Translations under genes and position numbers: made by a program | The notes under the pieces: generated by a model | Told to the model about the DNA's origin: nothing | What the model saw: only the letters and a program-made list of their open reading frames with translations | Database searches by the model: none | Part shown: one piece after another, positions 12,614 to 18,481 of the stretch | Layout: each line of letters starts with the position of its first letter | Numbering within the stretch: position 1 is the stretch's first letter | Assembly: GCA_043757865.1 (NCBI GenBank) | Contig: JAYVOP010000250.1 | Span: 1-18,481, forward strand | Direction: 5' to 3' | DNA from: JAGNEJ01 sp043757865 | Lineage (GTDB): Bacteria; Verrucomicrobiota; Verrucomicrobiia; Verrucomicrobiales; V1-33 | DNA length: 18,481 nt

Positions 12614-13455
12614 CCCTCACTGCCCCGGCCTACGCCAAAATCAATCTCTCCCTGCGCATCCATCATCGGCGGGCGGATGGCTTCCACGCGCTGAGCACGC
12701 GCATGGCTGCCCTCACCCTAGCAGATACACTGACGATGCGTCTGGAGGGCGCGCCCGGCCACGTCAGCTTGACCTGCTCTGATCCGAGCATCCCGGTAGA
12801 TGCGGGAAATTTAGTGGTGCAGGCGGTCACGCGTTTGGCGGCGGCCACGGGTCCGCTACCGGGACTAGCCATCCATTTAGAGAAACGCATCCCCCATGGC
12901 GCGGGCCTGGGCGGTGGTAGTAGCGATGCGGCGGTGGCGCTGCGGCTAGCCTTGCAACTGAGTGAACGTAGCCTCAGCGAGCCGGAAATGCGAGCCCTCG
13001 CAGCGCAGTTAGGATCAGATGTGCCGTTCTTTCTCCACGGCGGCATCGCGGATTGCCATGGACGTGGGGAGGAGGTGCAGCCGTGCGCTGGACTCGTGCT
13101 CGGCGGGCCCATTTTGCTCATCAAATTACCCTTCGGCGTGCCGACCCCGTGGGCTTACAGCCAATGGCAAAGCGCGCGTGAACTCCCCGGTATCGACTAC
13201 CAGCCGCAGCGGTTAGAGGAAATGGAACTCGTCAATGATCTGGAGCGCCCCGTCTTTCAAAAGCACCTCGTGCTGGCCCTCCTGAAGCAAACCCTGCGCG
13301 CCCAATCCGGCGTGCGCGCGGCCCTCATGTCTGGCTCTGGCAGCACCGTCTTTGCCGTGCTGACAGAGGATGCAGACCTAGCCAGCCTCACGCAAACGAT
13401 CCACGAAACGGTGGGCTCAGAGGTGTGGATCCAGCCCACGCGGCTGGCGGGGTAA
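12610..13455 (+). CDS. ispE: 4-diphosphocytidyl-2-C-methyl-D-erythritol kinase
   Basis: Phosphorylates CDP-ME at the 2-OH using ATP, the fourth step of the MEP isoprenoid pathway, cytoplasmic. 281 residues, typical. The GHMP-kinase signs are AYAKINLSL (7-15, Lys10), the glycine-rich ATP loop IPHGAGLGGGSSDAA (94-108), and LGSDVPFFL (134-142) with the catalytic Asp137, followed by GRGEEV and a C-terminal MSGSGSTVF. The start ATG overlaps the pgeF stop (ATGA). An upstream in-frame start at 12514 lies inside pgeF and is rejected. DMAPP made by this pathway is the substrate of MiaA, encoded 4 kb away, though no regulatory link is visible. Confidence 0.96.
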   Translation: MTLTAPAYAKINLSLRIHHRRADGFHALSTRMAALTLADTLTMRLEGAPGHVSLTCSDPSIPVDAGNLVVQAVTRLAAATGPLPGLAIHLEKRIPHGAGLGGGSSDAAVALRLALQLSERSLSEPEMRALAAQLGSDVPFFLHGGIADCHGRGEEVQPCAGLVLGGPILLIKLPFGVPTPWAYSQWQSARELPGIDYQPQRLEEMELVNDLERPVFQKHLVLALLKQTLRAQSGVRAALMSGSGSTVFAVLTEDADLASLTQTIHETVGSEVWIQPTRLAG

Positions 13456-13603
13456 GGGGATGGCCCCTCAGCGCTCACTCACGGGAAAACGTCCGGCTGC
13501 GGCTCACGCTCTGGATCTGCGCGTCAGCGTCTTGGACTGCGAACGCCCTCTGACCCCTTCCCTCCTTCGCTTAACTCTACTCTCTGAATTGCGGTCCAAG
13601 GCG

Positions 13604-13634
13604 GGATGGTAGATGCCGGAGGCATCTATTATCC
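13604..13634. repeat. Imperfect palindrome (REP-like hairpin)
   Basis: GGATGGTAGATGCC and GGCATCTATTATCC pair at 12 of 14 positions around the 3-nt loop GGA; the inner 8 bp are perfect. It lies between two convergent genes and has no U-run, so it resembles a REP-type palindrome more than an intrinsic terminator. Confidence 0.6.
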
Positions 13635-13740
13635 AGCCCGGAACTCGCGCGTGGGGAAGAGCGGGGAGGGATTTCGGGGCTTTTCCGGTGTAACTCGCTG
13701 AGATTGAGGGCCTCCAGCAGGCAACGGGTAATTTCCGTCA

Positions 13741-13800
13741 CCCAACAGCGGGCTCTTGTTGCCCAACAGCGGGCTCTTGTTGCCCAACGACGAGCTGCCG
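13741..13800 (+). repeat. 21-bp direct tandem repeat, two exact copies plus a diverged third
   Basis: 13741-13761 and 13762-13782 are identical (CCCAACAGCGGGCTCTTGTT plus G). 13783-13800 matches the first 18 bases of the unit at about 13 positions. In one plus-strand frame the unit reads PNSGLLL, but the frame is closed by a stop just upstream (in GGGTAATTT), and no start precedes it within reach. Confidence 0.85.
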
Positions 13801-13923
13801 TTTTTAGACGGCGGGCTCAGACATCCTGAGGTTTACGCGAGGTAAAACCAGGAGTTGAAGAAGTGGGTGCTGCGATGGCCGAGCGGGCTAGCGCCACCCT
13901 CGTCCTACTGATGAGGAGCCAGC

Positions 13924-14955
13924 CTAGACTTTGCCAAAGATCGTTTTCCCGGTGCTGCGGAGGTCATCGCAGGCGGCCTTCATGCGGTCGCAGAGGCCTT
14001 GCTCGCCCTTCTTCAGATAGCTGCGGGGATCGTAGGCTTTCTTATCGCCCATCTCTCCGTCGATCTTCAGCACGCCGGAGTAATTTTTCATGAGGTGATC
14101 CACGATGGGGCGGGTGAACGCATACTGGGTGTCGGTGTCGATGTTCATTTTCACCACGCCATAGTTCAGCGTTTCCCGGATGTCCGAGAGTTCAGAACCG
14201 GAGCCGCCGTGGAAGACGAGATCGAATTTAGCCTTGGCACCATGCTTGGCGATGACGGCATCCTGGCCCGCCTTGAGGATGTCTGGGCGGAGTTTCACGA
14301 TGCCGGGCTTGTAGGCTCCATGCACATTGCCAAAAGTGGCGGCAAACATATACCGGCCTAGCCCTTGCAGGGTTTCATAGACTTCGAGCATGTCCTCTGG
14401 CGTGGTGTAGAGCTTGTCATTCACATGGGTGCCGTGGTCCACGCCGTCTTCTTCCCCACCCACGACGCCAGCTTCCACTTCGAGGATGATTTCCAGCGCG
14501 GCACACTCTTTGAGCAGGGCGGCACTGAGCTTCATGTTTTCGGCTAGCGGGAGCTCGCTCGCGTCGAGCATGTGGCTGTTATAAAGATTGTTCAGGCCAG
14601 CCTCCCGACGACGCTTGGTCTCGGCCATGAGCGGACGGAGAAAGGTGTCCACTTTGTCCGGCTGACAATGATCTGTGTGCAGTCCCACCAGGATGTCGTA
14701 ACGCTCTGCGAGGCGGTGCACGGCCTCTGCTAACACGATGCCGCCCAGGGCCATGTCCTTATTATGCAGGCCGGAGGCGAACTGTCCGCCGCCGGTGGAG
14801 ATCTGGATGATGCCATCGCTCTTTTGATCTGCGAATGCTTTCAGAGCGCCATTGATGGTGGGCAGGCTGGTGATGTTAATCGCAGGATAGGCGTAGTCAC
14901 CAGCTTGAGCGGCGTCAAGCATGGCAGCGTATTGAGCGGGGGTAGCGACGGGCAT
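13924..14955 (-). CDS. fba: Class II fructose-1,6-bisphosphate aldolase (class IIA type)
   Basis: Zn-dependent reversible cleavage of fructose-1,6-bisphosphate to DHAP and glyceraldehyde-3-phosphate, cytoplasmic. 343 residues, near the 359 of E. coli FbaA. LHTDHCQPDK (92-101) has catalytic Asp95 and Zn-ligand His96. EAGVVGGEEDGV (161-172), NVHGAYKPG (210-218, His212) and FHGGSGS (248-254, His249) follow. YGVVKMNIDTDTQYAF is the phosphate/K+ segment. The start at 14955 fits the N-terminus, but the bases just before it on the coding strand are eight Cs and no Shine-Dalgarno is visible. It is divergent from the secreted-protein gene at 15093, and the intervening 137 bp carry a G-quadruplex-like tract. 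Confidence 0.97.
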   Translation of the reverse strand: MPVATPAQYAAMLDAAQAGDYAYPAINITSLPTINGALKAFADQKSDGIIQISTGGGQFASGLHNKDMALGGIVLAEAVHRLAERYDILVGLHTDHCQPDKVDTFLRPLMAETKRRREAGLNNLYNSHMLDASELPLAENMKLSAALLKECAALEIILEVEAGVVGGEEDGVDHGTHVNDKLYTTPEDMLEVYETLQGLGRYMFAATFGNVHGAYKPGIVKLRPDILKAGQDAVIAKHGAKAKFDLVFHGGSGSELSDIRETLNYGVVKMNIDTDTQYAFTRPIVDHLMKNYSGVLKIDGEMGDKKAYDPRSYLKKGEQGLCDRMKAACDDLRSTGKTIFGKV

Positions 14956-14992
14956 GGGGGGGGTGGGGTCGGGGGTGGATTCGGGGGTGGGG
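14956..14992 (+). promoter_or_regulatory. Putative G-quadruplex tract at the fba start codon
   Basis: On the plus strand, runs of 8, 4, 5, 5 and 4 G are separated by loops of 1, 2, 7 and 1 nt, fulfilling the standard G3+N1-7 rule with margin. The G-rich strand is the template for fba transcription, so the fba leader itself is C-rich (i-motif-like) and lacks a ribosome-binding site. It touches the fba start codon. Confidence 0.75.
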
Positions 14993-15057
14993 ATTTTTTA
15001 GGGAGCGGCTGCGGTGGCAGGGAAATCTGGCGTTGTCAAGGCTGGCGGGAATTTCCA

Positions 15058-15086
15058 TTGACCAATGCGCGGCGTGCTCCTTCAAT
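15058..15086 (+). promoter_or_regulatory. Candidate sigma-70 promoter for the 15093 gene, possibly leaderless
   Basis: TTGACC (15058-15063), a 17-nt spacer, then TTCAAT (15081-15086, 4 of 6 matches to TATAAT). Only 6 nt separate the -10 box from the ATG at 15093, so transcription would begin at or next to the start codon. Confidence 0.35.
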
Positions 15087-15092
15087 CGGGCC

Positions 15093-15575
15093 ATGAAAAA
15101 ATTGCTTCCCTTGGTTAGTCTATTGTTGTCCGCGCCCTTGCTCCTGGGCATGGGGAAATATGCTGGTGGTCCGCATTTGAGCTGGACGGTGGAGGGGGAT
15201 GAAACGGATGGCCCTAAAATGGTGCGCAAGGACGTGGCGGCCGCGCCAGATGGACTGGTGCATTACTTCCGCATCACGCCCATGGTCACAGAACTCAACG
15301 TCCGGGGCATGGTCCCCATCCCCGCTGAGGACGGCACTTATGGCGCATCCTTTATCCTCAATGAGGAGGGCTGGCGCTCTATCCAAGCCGTGGCCGCCAT
15401 GGACGCGGGCAAGCTGATCCGCGTGTATTTCAATGGACGTCCACTGGAATTCCAACGCGTGACCAAGCCCACCAAGGATGACCACATGATTATGATCTGG
15501 GGTGGCCTAACGGAAGCGGATATGGCCCAACTCAAAGGCAAATACAAGGTGGCCCCCACGCCCGTTAAGCCCTAA
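15093..15575 (+). CDS. Secreted protein of unknown function
   Basis: 160 residues. A clear signal peptide, MKKLLPLVSLLLSAPLLLG, is followed by a mature part beginning around GKYAGGPHLSWTVEGDE. I do not recognise a family. The mature region is polar with no further membrane segment, has no cysteine and ends KYKVAPTPVKP. Central strand-like stretches (LVHYFRITPM, KLIRVYFNGRPLEFQRV, MIMIWGG) suggest a small beta-rich domain. ATG 15093 was chosen because it starts the signal peptide; an upstream in-frame start at 15033 would put 20 residues before it. The M23 peptidase lipoprotein begins 16 bp after the stop, so the two are probably one operon and may both act in the cell envelope. Confidence 0.75.
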   Translation: MKKLLPLVSLLLSAPLLLGMGKYAGGPHLSWTVEGDETDGPKMVRKDVAAAPDGLVHYFRITPMVTELNVRGMVPIPAEDGTYGASFILNEEGWRSIQAVAAMDAGKLIRVYFNGRPLEFQRVTKPTKDDHMIMIWGGLTEADMAQLKGKYKVAPTPVKP

Positions 15576-15591
15576 CTGCCCCCCTGCGCCC

Positions 15592-16779
15592 ATGCTGAAT
15601 CTGCGCTGGCCTCACGGGCCCCTAGCAACGCTGTGCCTAGCCATCGGCAGCAGCAGTTGTAAGCCGAAGTCCCCCACCCCAGCGCCCCCGCCGCCACCCG
15701 TAGTGGCCCCGCCCGTGGTCATCGCCCCGGTGCCGCCACCAGAGCCGATCCCCGCGCCCGCGCCTCCGCCGTTGCTGCATTTTCAACTACCCACCACCAA
15801 CCAAGGCCTCTACACGAATCAGAACGAACTCTTCTTCATGTATGTCAAGCGCACCAATGCCGCCAAGCAGGAAAGCAAAGTCTGGCAGGGTGGGCAATAC
15901 GGCTTTGTGCGGGATCCCATGATGGCCAAGGATGGCAGCATCCATTTCACCCATTTCCATGAAGGCATGGACGTGGCTCCCATGATCCGGGATGTGAAGG
16001 GCGAGCCCCAAGACGAAGTGCGCGCGATGGCGGATGGCACCGTGGTCTATGCCAATACCCAGGCGGGGAAAAGTAACTATGGGAACTATGTCATGATCGA
16101 GCACGCCACGGAGGACGGCCCGTTCTACAGCCTCTGCGCGCATTTCCGCGAGGTGAAAGTCACGCGGGGCATGAAGGTGCGTGCAGGTGACTTGCTAGGC
16201 ATCATGGGGCACACCGGGGCGGGCATTGATCGCGAACGCGCTCACACGCATGTGGAGTTAAATTTCCTCCTGAACCCGCGCGCTGCGCCCTGGAACGCCC
16301 CTCCAGAGCCGATCCCAGCGCCTATCCCAGCCATCGCTAGCAAGCCCACCCTCAAGCCCGCGCTGCCCGGCCCCATCCTCAATGGCACCAACTTAGTGGG
16401 GCTGAACATAGCCGAATGGCTGCGCGTGCATCATGCCGAACCCGCCACGCGGTTGGCGGATTTTATTCGGCGGGAGGCGGCTTATTTTAAAGTGCGCGTT
16501 CCTAACCGAGGCACGGAGTTAGAGATCACTCAGCGTTACCCCTGGCTGCGCGAGCCCGGAGCCGCCGGGCTGGCGTGGGAGATCTCCATCGGTGGCTCTG
16601 GCGTGCCCTTGAAGATCGCGCCCCTGGCGGAAAAGGTAGATTTCCCGGTCGTCAGTTGGGTGCAGCCGTTCATTGGCAGCCATGGCTGGAATTCCCGAGG
16701 AATGCTCAGTGGCAGTGGCCCCACGGCTACGCTCAGCACCCCAGGGTTGGCGTATTTGAAGCTGCTGTTAGGCGAGTAG
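15592..16779 (+). CDS. M23 (LytM-type) metallopeptidase lipoprotein
   Basis: 395 residues. A short signal ends AIGSSSC, with Cys23 a likely lipid anchor; a proline-rich spacer (about 26-62, blocks of PPPPP and PAPAPPP) would let the domain reach across the periplasm. The M23 domain follows: HEGMD (His123, Asp127), the core ADGTVVYANTQAGKSNYGNY, CAHF (His184), GDLLGIMGHTGAG and AHTHVEL (His218, His220). These are the Zn ligands of LytM/peptidoglycan endopeptidases, so it probably cleaves peptide cross-links. A second Pro/Ala/Lys linker (about 235-262) leads to a C-terminal region of about 130 residues that I do not recognise. It follows the secreted-protein gene by 16 bp and has no visible Shine-Dalgarno. 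It converges with the DUF5722-like gene, 17 bp away. Confidence 0.9.
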   Translation: MLNLRWPHGPLATLCLAIGSSSCKPKSPTPAPPPPPVVAPPVVIAPVPPPEPIPAPAPPPLLHFQLPTTNQGLYTNQNELFFMYVKRTNAAKQESKVWQGGQYGFVRDPMMAKDGSIHFTHFHEGMDVAPMIRDVKGEPQDEVRAMADGTVVYANTQAGKSNYGNYVMIEHATEDGPFYSLCAHFREVKVTRGMKVRAGDLLGIMGHTGAGIDRERAHTHVELNFLLNPRAAPWNAPPEPIPAPIPAIASKPTLKPALPGPILNGTNLVGLNIAEWLRVHHAEPATRLADFIRREAAYFKVRVPNRGTELEITQRYPWLREPGAAGLAWEISIGGSGVPLKIAPLAEKVDFPVVSWVQPFIGSHGWNSRGMLSGSGPTATLSTPGLAYLKLLLGE

Positions 16780-16798
16780 TCCGCTGCTGCGGCTCCTC
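16774..16798. terminator. Weak hairpin between convergent genes
   Basis: GAG-TAG-TCCGC and GCGG-CTCCTC pair imperfectly around TGCT (CCGC/GCGG core). The 17-bp gap between two convergent stop codons leaves little other room for a terminator. There is no U-run. Confidence 0.3.
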
Positions 16799-18047
16799 AT
16801 TTCCCCAACACGTCCCAATTCTCTAGCCCCACGATGGGCAACGCAAAGGCCGCAGCAGCAGGCCAGTCTGGCGTGCCCGCCTTTTGGAATAAGGTGTAGA
16901 GCAGCTTCTTCTCACCCGGCGTGGAGAGCGTGTTCGGCTGGTGCGTCCACAGCCCCAAATTCAATCCGCCCTCGCCTGCATGATCCACATGGCGATGCAG
17001 GATAAACGCATCCACTGACCTAACGCGCTGACATTTCTCCCACGCATAAGCATACGCCGCCGCCTGGAGCTGCGGCCCATCTGGCGTAGGCAGCGTCTGG
17101 AATCCTTGCTCGGACAAAATGATGCGACGCGACTGCCCAGCCCAGAGCAACCCTGGCCGCTGCAAGTGCTGGGCCAGGACTTGGAGGTTTTTAAAGGTCA
17201 CTTTCGGCGTGTCATCATCCGTGGTGATGGATTTGTCTAACCAGGCGCGGGGATTCCCCAGATCCTCAGGATACGGATGCCACGCCACGTGCCAATCCAA
17301 GTCCCCGCCCGCGCGAATCTGCTGCGCGAATTCATCTAAGAAATCCCGCCCAGGCTTAGCTTCCAGGGGATTCACATTATGCATGGAGATGGCCCAGTGG
17401 TGGTCAAAGGGCACATAGAGCCGGGCGTTCGTAGAATGTTTCCGCACCGCCTCATGCATGATCCGAAAGGCCTGAGTATATGCCTGCACCACCTCTGGCA
17501 GCGCGGCATTGCCCAAGTTATACCAGAGGAAATGGGAGTTCACTTCATTGCCAATGATCCAGCCCCAGACGCGCCCATGCTCGGGATGCGCGCCTGACCA
17601 ACGCTCCGCCAGCATTTCCGTGGCCGCCGTCAGCCACGCGCGGCCCACTGGCGTGACGTTATTGAACGCCCCAATGCTGAATTTATAATCCGCCCGATGC
17701 CCCGGATGCAGCAGCACCGCGTCCTTGGCCACGTCCTTCGTGGGGTAAGTTAGGAGAATGGTATAAACGAGCATGCCCGCATCCGAAAGTGGCAGGATCT
17801 GACGGTCCAGGGACTCCAGATAATGCTCATTGAAATGCAGCGCCGCCCCCTCCCCCTGCGGAGCCGTGAAGAGCGCGCTGAGATTCAAGTTAATGGCCGC
17901 ATGGTGCAACCCTAACGTGAGGGCATCCTCCGTCATCTGCACCTGCAAGCCCTTGATATTTGGCGGCTGAGGAAACGCCTCCGCATTCGGCAGGGCCGTG
18001 GCGGAGACAGTGAGGATCAATGATAAAGAGAGCAGGAAACGCAACAT
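16797..18047 (-). CDS. Secreted DUF5722-like (glycoside-hydrolase-like TIM barrel) protein
   Basis: 416 residues. Signal peptide MLRFLLSLSLILTVSATA; the mature protein starts near NAEAFPQPP. IKGLQVQMTEDALTLGLHHAAINLNLSALF, WGWIIGNEVNSHFLW (Asn167-Glu168), DWHVAWHPYPEDLGNP (His257) and RIILSEQGFQT (Glu313) resemble what I remember of DUF5722. Two glutamates after beta-strands, one preceded by Asn, is the layout of clan GH-A retaining glycosidases, so a polysaccharide-degrading or glycan-binding role is plausible but not shown. The start at 18047 is chosen because it begins the signal peptide; the in-frame start at 18206 would run through the tRNA gene. It could act with the exported sulfatase on sulfated glycans, which is speculation because they are 9 kb apart. 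Confidence 0.75.
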   Translation of the reverse strand: MLRFLLSLSLILTVSATALPNAEAFPQPPNIKGLQVQMTEDALTLGLHHAAINLNLSALFTAPQGEGAALHFNEHYLESLDRQILPLSDAGMLVYTILLTYPTKDVAKDAVLLHPGHRADYKFSIGAFNNVTPVGRAWLTAATEMLAERWSGAHPEHGRVWGWIIGNEVNSHFLWYNLGNAALPEVVQAYTQAFRIMHEAVRKHSTNARLYVPFDHHWAISMHNVNPLEAKPGRDFLDEFAQQIRAGGDLDWHVAWHPYPEDLGNPRAWLDKSITTDDDTPKVTFKNLQVLAQHLQRPGLLWAGQSRRIILSEQGFQTLPTPDGPQLQAAAYAYAWEKCQRVRSVDAFILHRHVDHAGEGGLNLGLWTHQPNTLSTPGEKKLLYTLFQKAGTPDWPAAAAFALPIVGLENWDVLGK

Positions 18048-18159
18048 CTCGCGTGGTAGGACGATCCCCCACCGAGCGCAAACTAAACCAATGCGCGAAC
18101 GCCTGAAAATACCGCTGGCACACTGCCGCACCGTGTGATTAAGGACCAGCGCAACGCAC

Positions 18160-18243
18160 GCCGGCGTGGCGGAATCGGTAGACGCAACGGACTTAAAATC
18201 CGTCACCGTAATTGGAGTGTGGGTTCGAGTCCCACCGCCGGCA
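18160..18243 (+). tRNA. tRNA-Leu (anticodon UAA)
   Basis: 84 nt, class II cloverleaf. Acceptor arms GCCGGCG and CGCCGGC pair over 7 bp, with discriminator A at 18243. Anticodon stem ACGGA/TCCGT closes loop CTTAAAA with TAA at 18194-18196. A long variable arm (CACC...GAGTG) precedes T arm GTGGG-TTCGAGT-CCCAC. The 3' CCA is not encoded. A T-rich run (18246-18258) directly follows and may end transcription. It reads UUA and UUG leucine codons. Confidence 0.97.
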
Positions 18244-18326
18244 CTCTTTTTTCTTTCTTGATTTATAGACGTTTCATGGACATCGTAGAGACTTATTCAA
18301 GACGTTAAAAAAGACATTGTTTGGTG
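18244..18326. other. A/T-rich spacer after the tRNA
   Basis: T-rich just after the tRNA, with no gene or repeat seen. The lower GC here contrasts with the rest of the window. tRNA 3' ends are common integration sites, but no duplicated tRNA tail is visible in the remaining bases. Confidence 0.5.
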
Positions 18327-18481
18327 ATGGTTTTGCCCGCTGCGGGCACAAAACGGGAGTTCTTTAAATGTGAGGGGCAGCGGATTCCGCTGTTGCTTGA
18401 ACGGGGGATGTGGCAGCTCTGGGAGCAAGCTACAACTCGATCACCAACTGGGTCAAAAGCCGTGGCCGAGCAAGTCTTGGA
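18327..18481 (+). CDS. Possible unrecognised gene, 3' end outside window
   Basis: An ATG at 18327 opens a frame with no stop to the right edge (51 codons: MVLPAAGTKREFFKCEGQRI, then a segment containing GMWQLWEQATTRSPTG). TTG and GTG lie one and two codons upstream, and an in-frame TAA at 18306 bounds the start. No Shine-Dalgarno is evident. I do not recognise a family from this fragment. A GCCCG-CTG-CGGGC hairpin (18335-18347) lies inside the first codons. Too short to be sure it is coding. Confidence 0.35.
   Translation, partial: MVLPAAGTKREFFKCEGQRIPLLLERGMWQLWEQATTRSPTGSKAVAEQVL

Larger units (their letters stand above)
13456..13923. other. Spacer between convergent ispE and fba, with repeats but no gene
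   Basis: No coding region is supported in these 468 bp. It contains a 31-nt palindrome (13604-13634) and a 21-bp tandem repeat (13741-13800), both listed separately. A weak AGGGG-ATGG-CCCCT hairpin follows the ispE stop at about 13458. The segment near 13874-13890 looks briefly like the D-arm of a tRNA but no acceptor, anticodon or T arm follows. Confidence 0.6.

Noticed and set aside
13863..13920. tRNA-like GATGGCCGAGCGGG segment as a tRNA gene or fragment
   Set aside because: Only a D-arm-like string is present; there are no pairing acceptor arms, anticodon stem or T loop downstream.
15660..15780. Proline-rich stretch as a separate repeat or collagen-like protein
   Set aside because: It is the in-frame linker between the lipidated Cys and the M23 domain of one continuous gene.
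18048..18206. Longer start (18206) for the DUF5722-like gene
   Set aside because: It would run antisense through the tRNA-Leu gene and bury the signal peptide.
18331..18353. Intrinsic terminator at the TTTTGCCCGC/GCGGG hairpin
   Set aside because: Ts precede and As follow the stem on the plus strand, so neither strand has a U-run after the hairpin; it also lies inside a possible ORF.
1..18481. CRISPR array, transposase, phage genes or toxin-antitoxin pair
   Set aside because: No spaced direct repeats, no DDE or serine/tyrosine recombinase motifs and no paired small ORFs with such signatures were seen on either strand.

Overview
The window looks like a chromosomal segment of a member of the Verrucomicrobia (PVC group), probably near Prosthecobacter/Verrucomicrobium. 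This is an inference from moderately high GC, weak or absent Shine-Dalgarno sequences before most starts, a Type I sulfatase, a DUF5722-like glycosidase relative, a coclaurine-methyltransferase-like Cfa protein, and short GC-rich palindromic repeats between genes. No phage, transposase, CRISPR array or defence system is visible. Most of it is housekeeping DNA.

Layout. (1) 1-2872, plus strand: the 3' part of a large gene that I read as a pyrophosphate-type PEP carboxykinase, followed 4-16 bp later by a GTP-type PEP carboxykinase (pckG). (2) 2943-5341, minus strand: an operon DUF2062 protein -> DUF1295 membrane protein -> Cfa-like methyltransferase, probably acting on membrane lipids. (3) 5342-5906: mostly non-coding, with a small ORF resembling the C-terminal tail of CobW/P47K GTPases. 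(4) 5907-8457, minus: miaA (tRNA modification) followed by an exported sulfatase with a disturbed 5' end. (5) 8616-8951, plus: a glycine-rich lipoprotein. (6) 9007-11828, minus: pyruvate kinase -> GT2 glycosyltransferase -> methyltransferase. (7) 11933-13455, plus: pgeF-like gene overlapping ispE by ATGA. (8) 13456-13923: repeat-bearing spacer. (9) 13924-14955, minus: class II fructose-bisphosphate aldolase with a very G-rich stretch directly upstream. (10) 15093-16779, plus: secreted protein and an M23 metallopeptidase lipoprotein. (11) 16797-18047, minus: DUF5722-like secreted protein. (12) 18160-18243: tRNA-Leu(UAA), then a possible gene running off the right edge.

Functionally, the PEP/oxaloacetate/pyruvate node is well represented (two PEPCKs, pyruvate kinase, aldolase), together with envelope functions (lipoprotein, M23 peptidase, PgeF, lipid methylation, glycosyltransfer). 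The most unusual feature is a pair of 90-bp elements (2888-2977 and 7427-7516). They are 81% identical, lie in opposite orientation, have terminal inverted repeats, and have altered the end of one gene (cfa-like) and the beginning of another (sulfatase). I did not find a convincing new multi-gene system; the strongest leads are this repeat family, the tandem PPi/GTP PEPCK pair and the lipid-modification operon.
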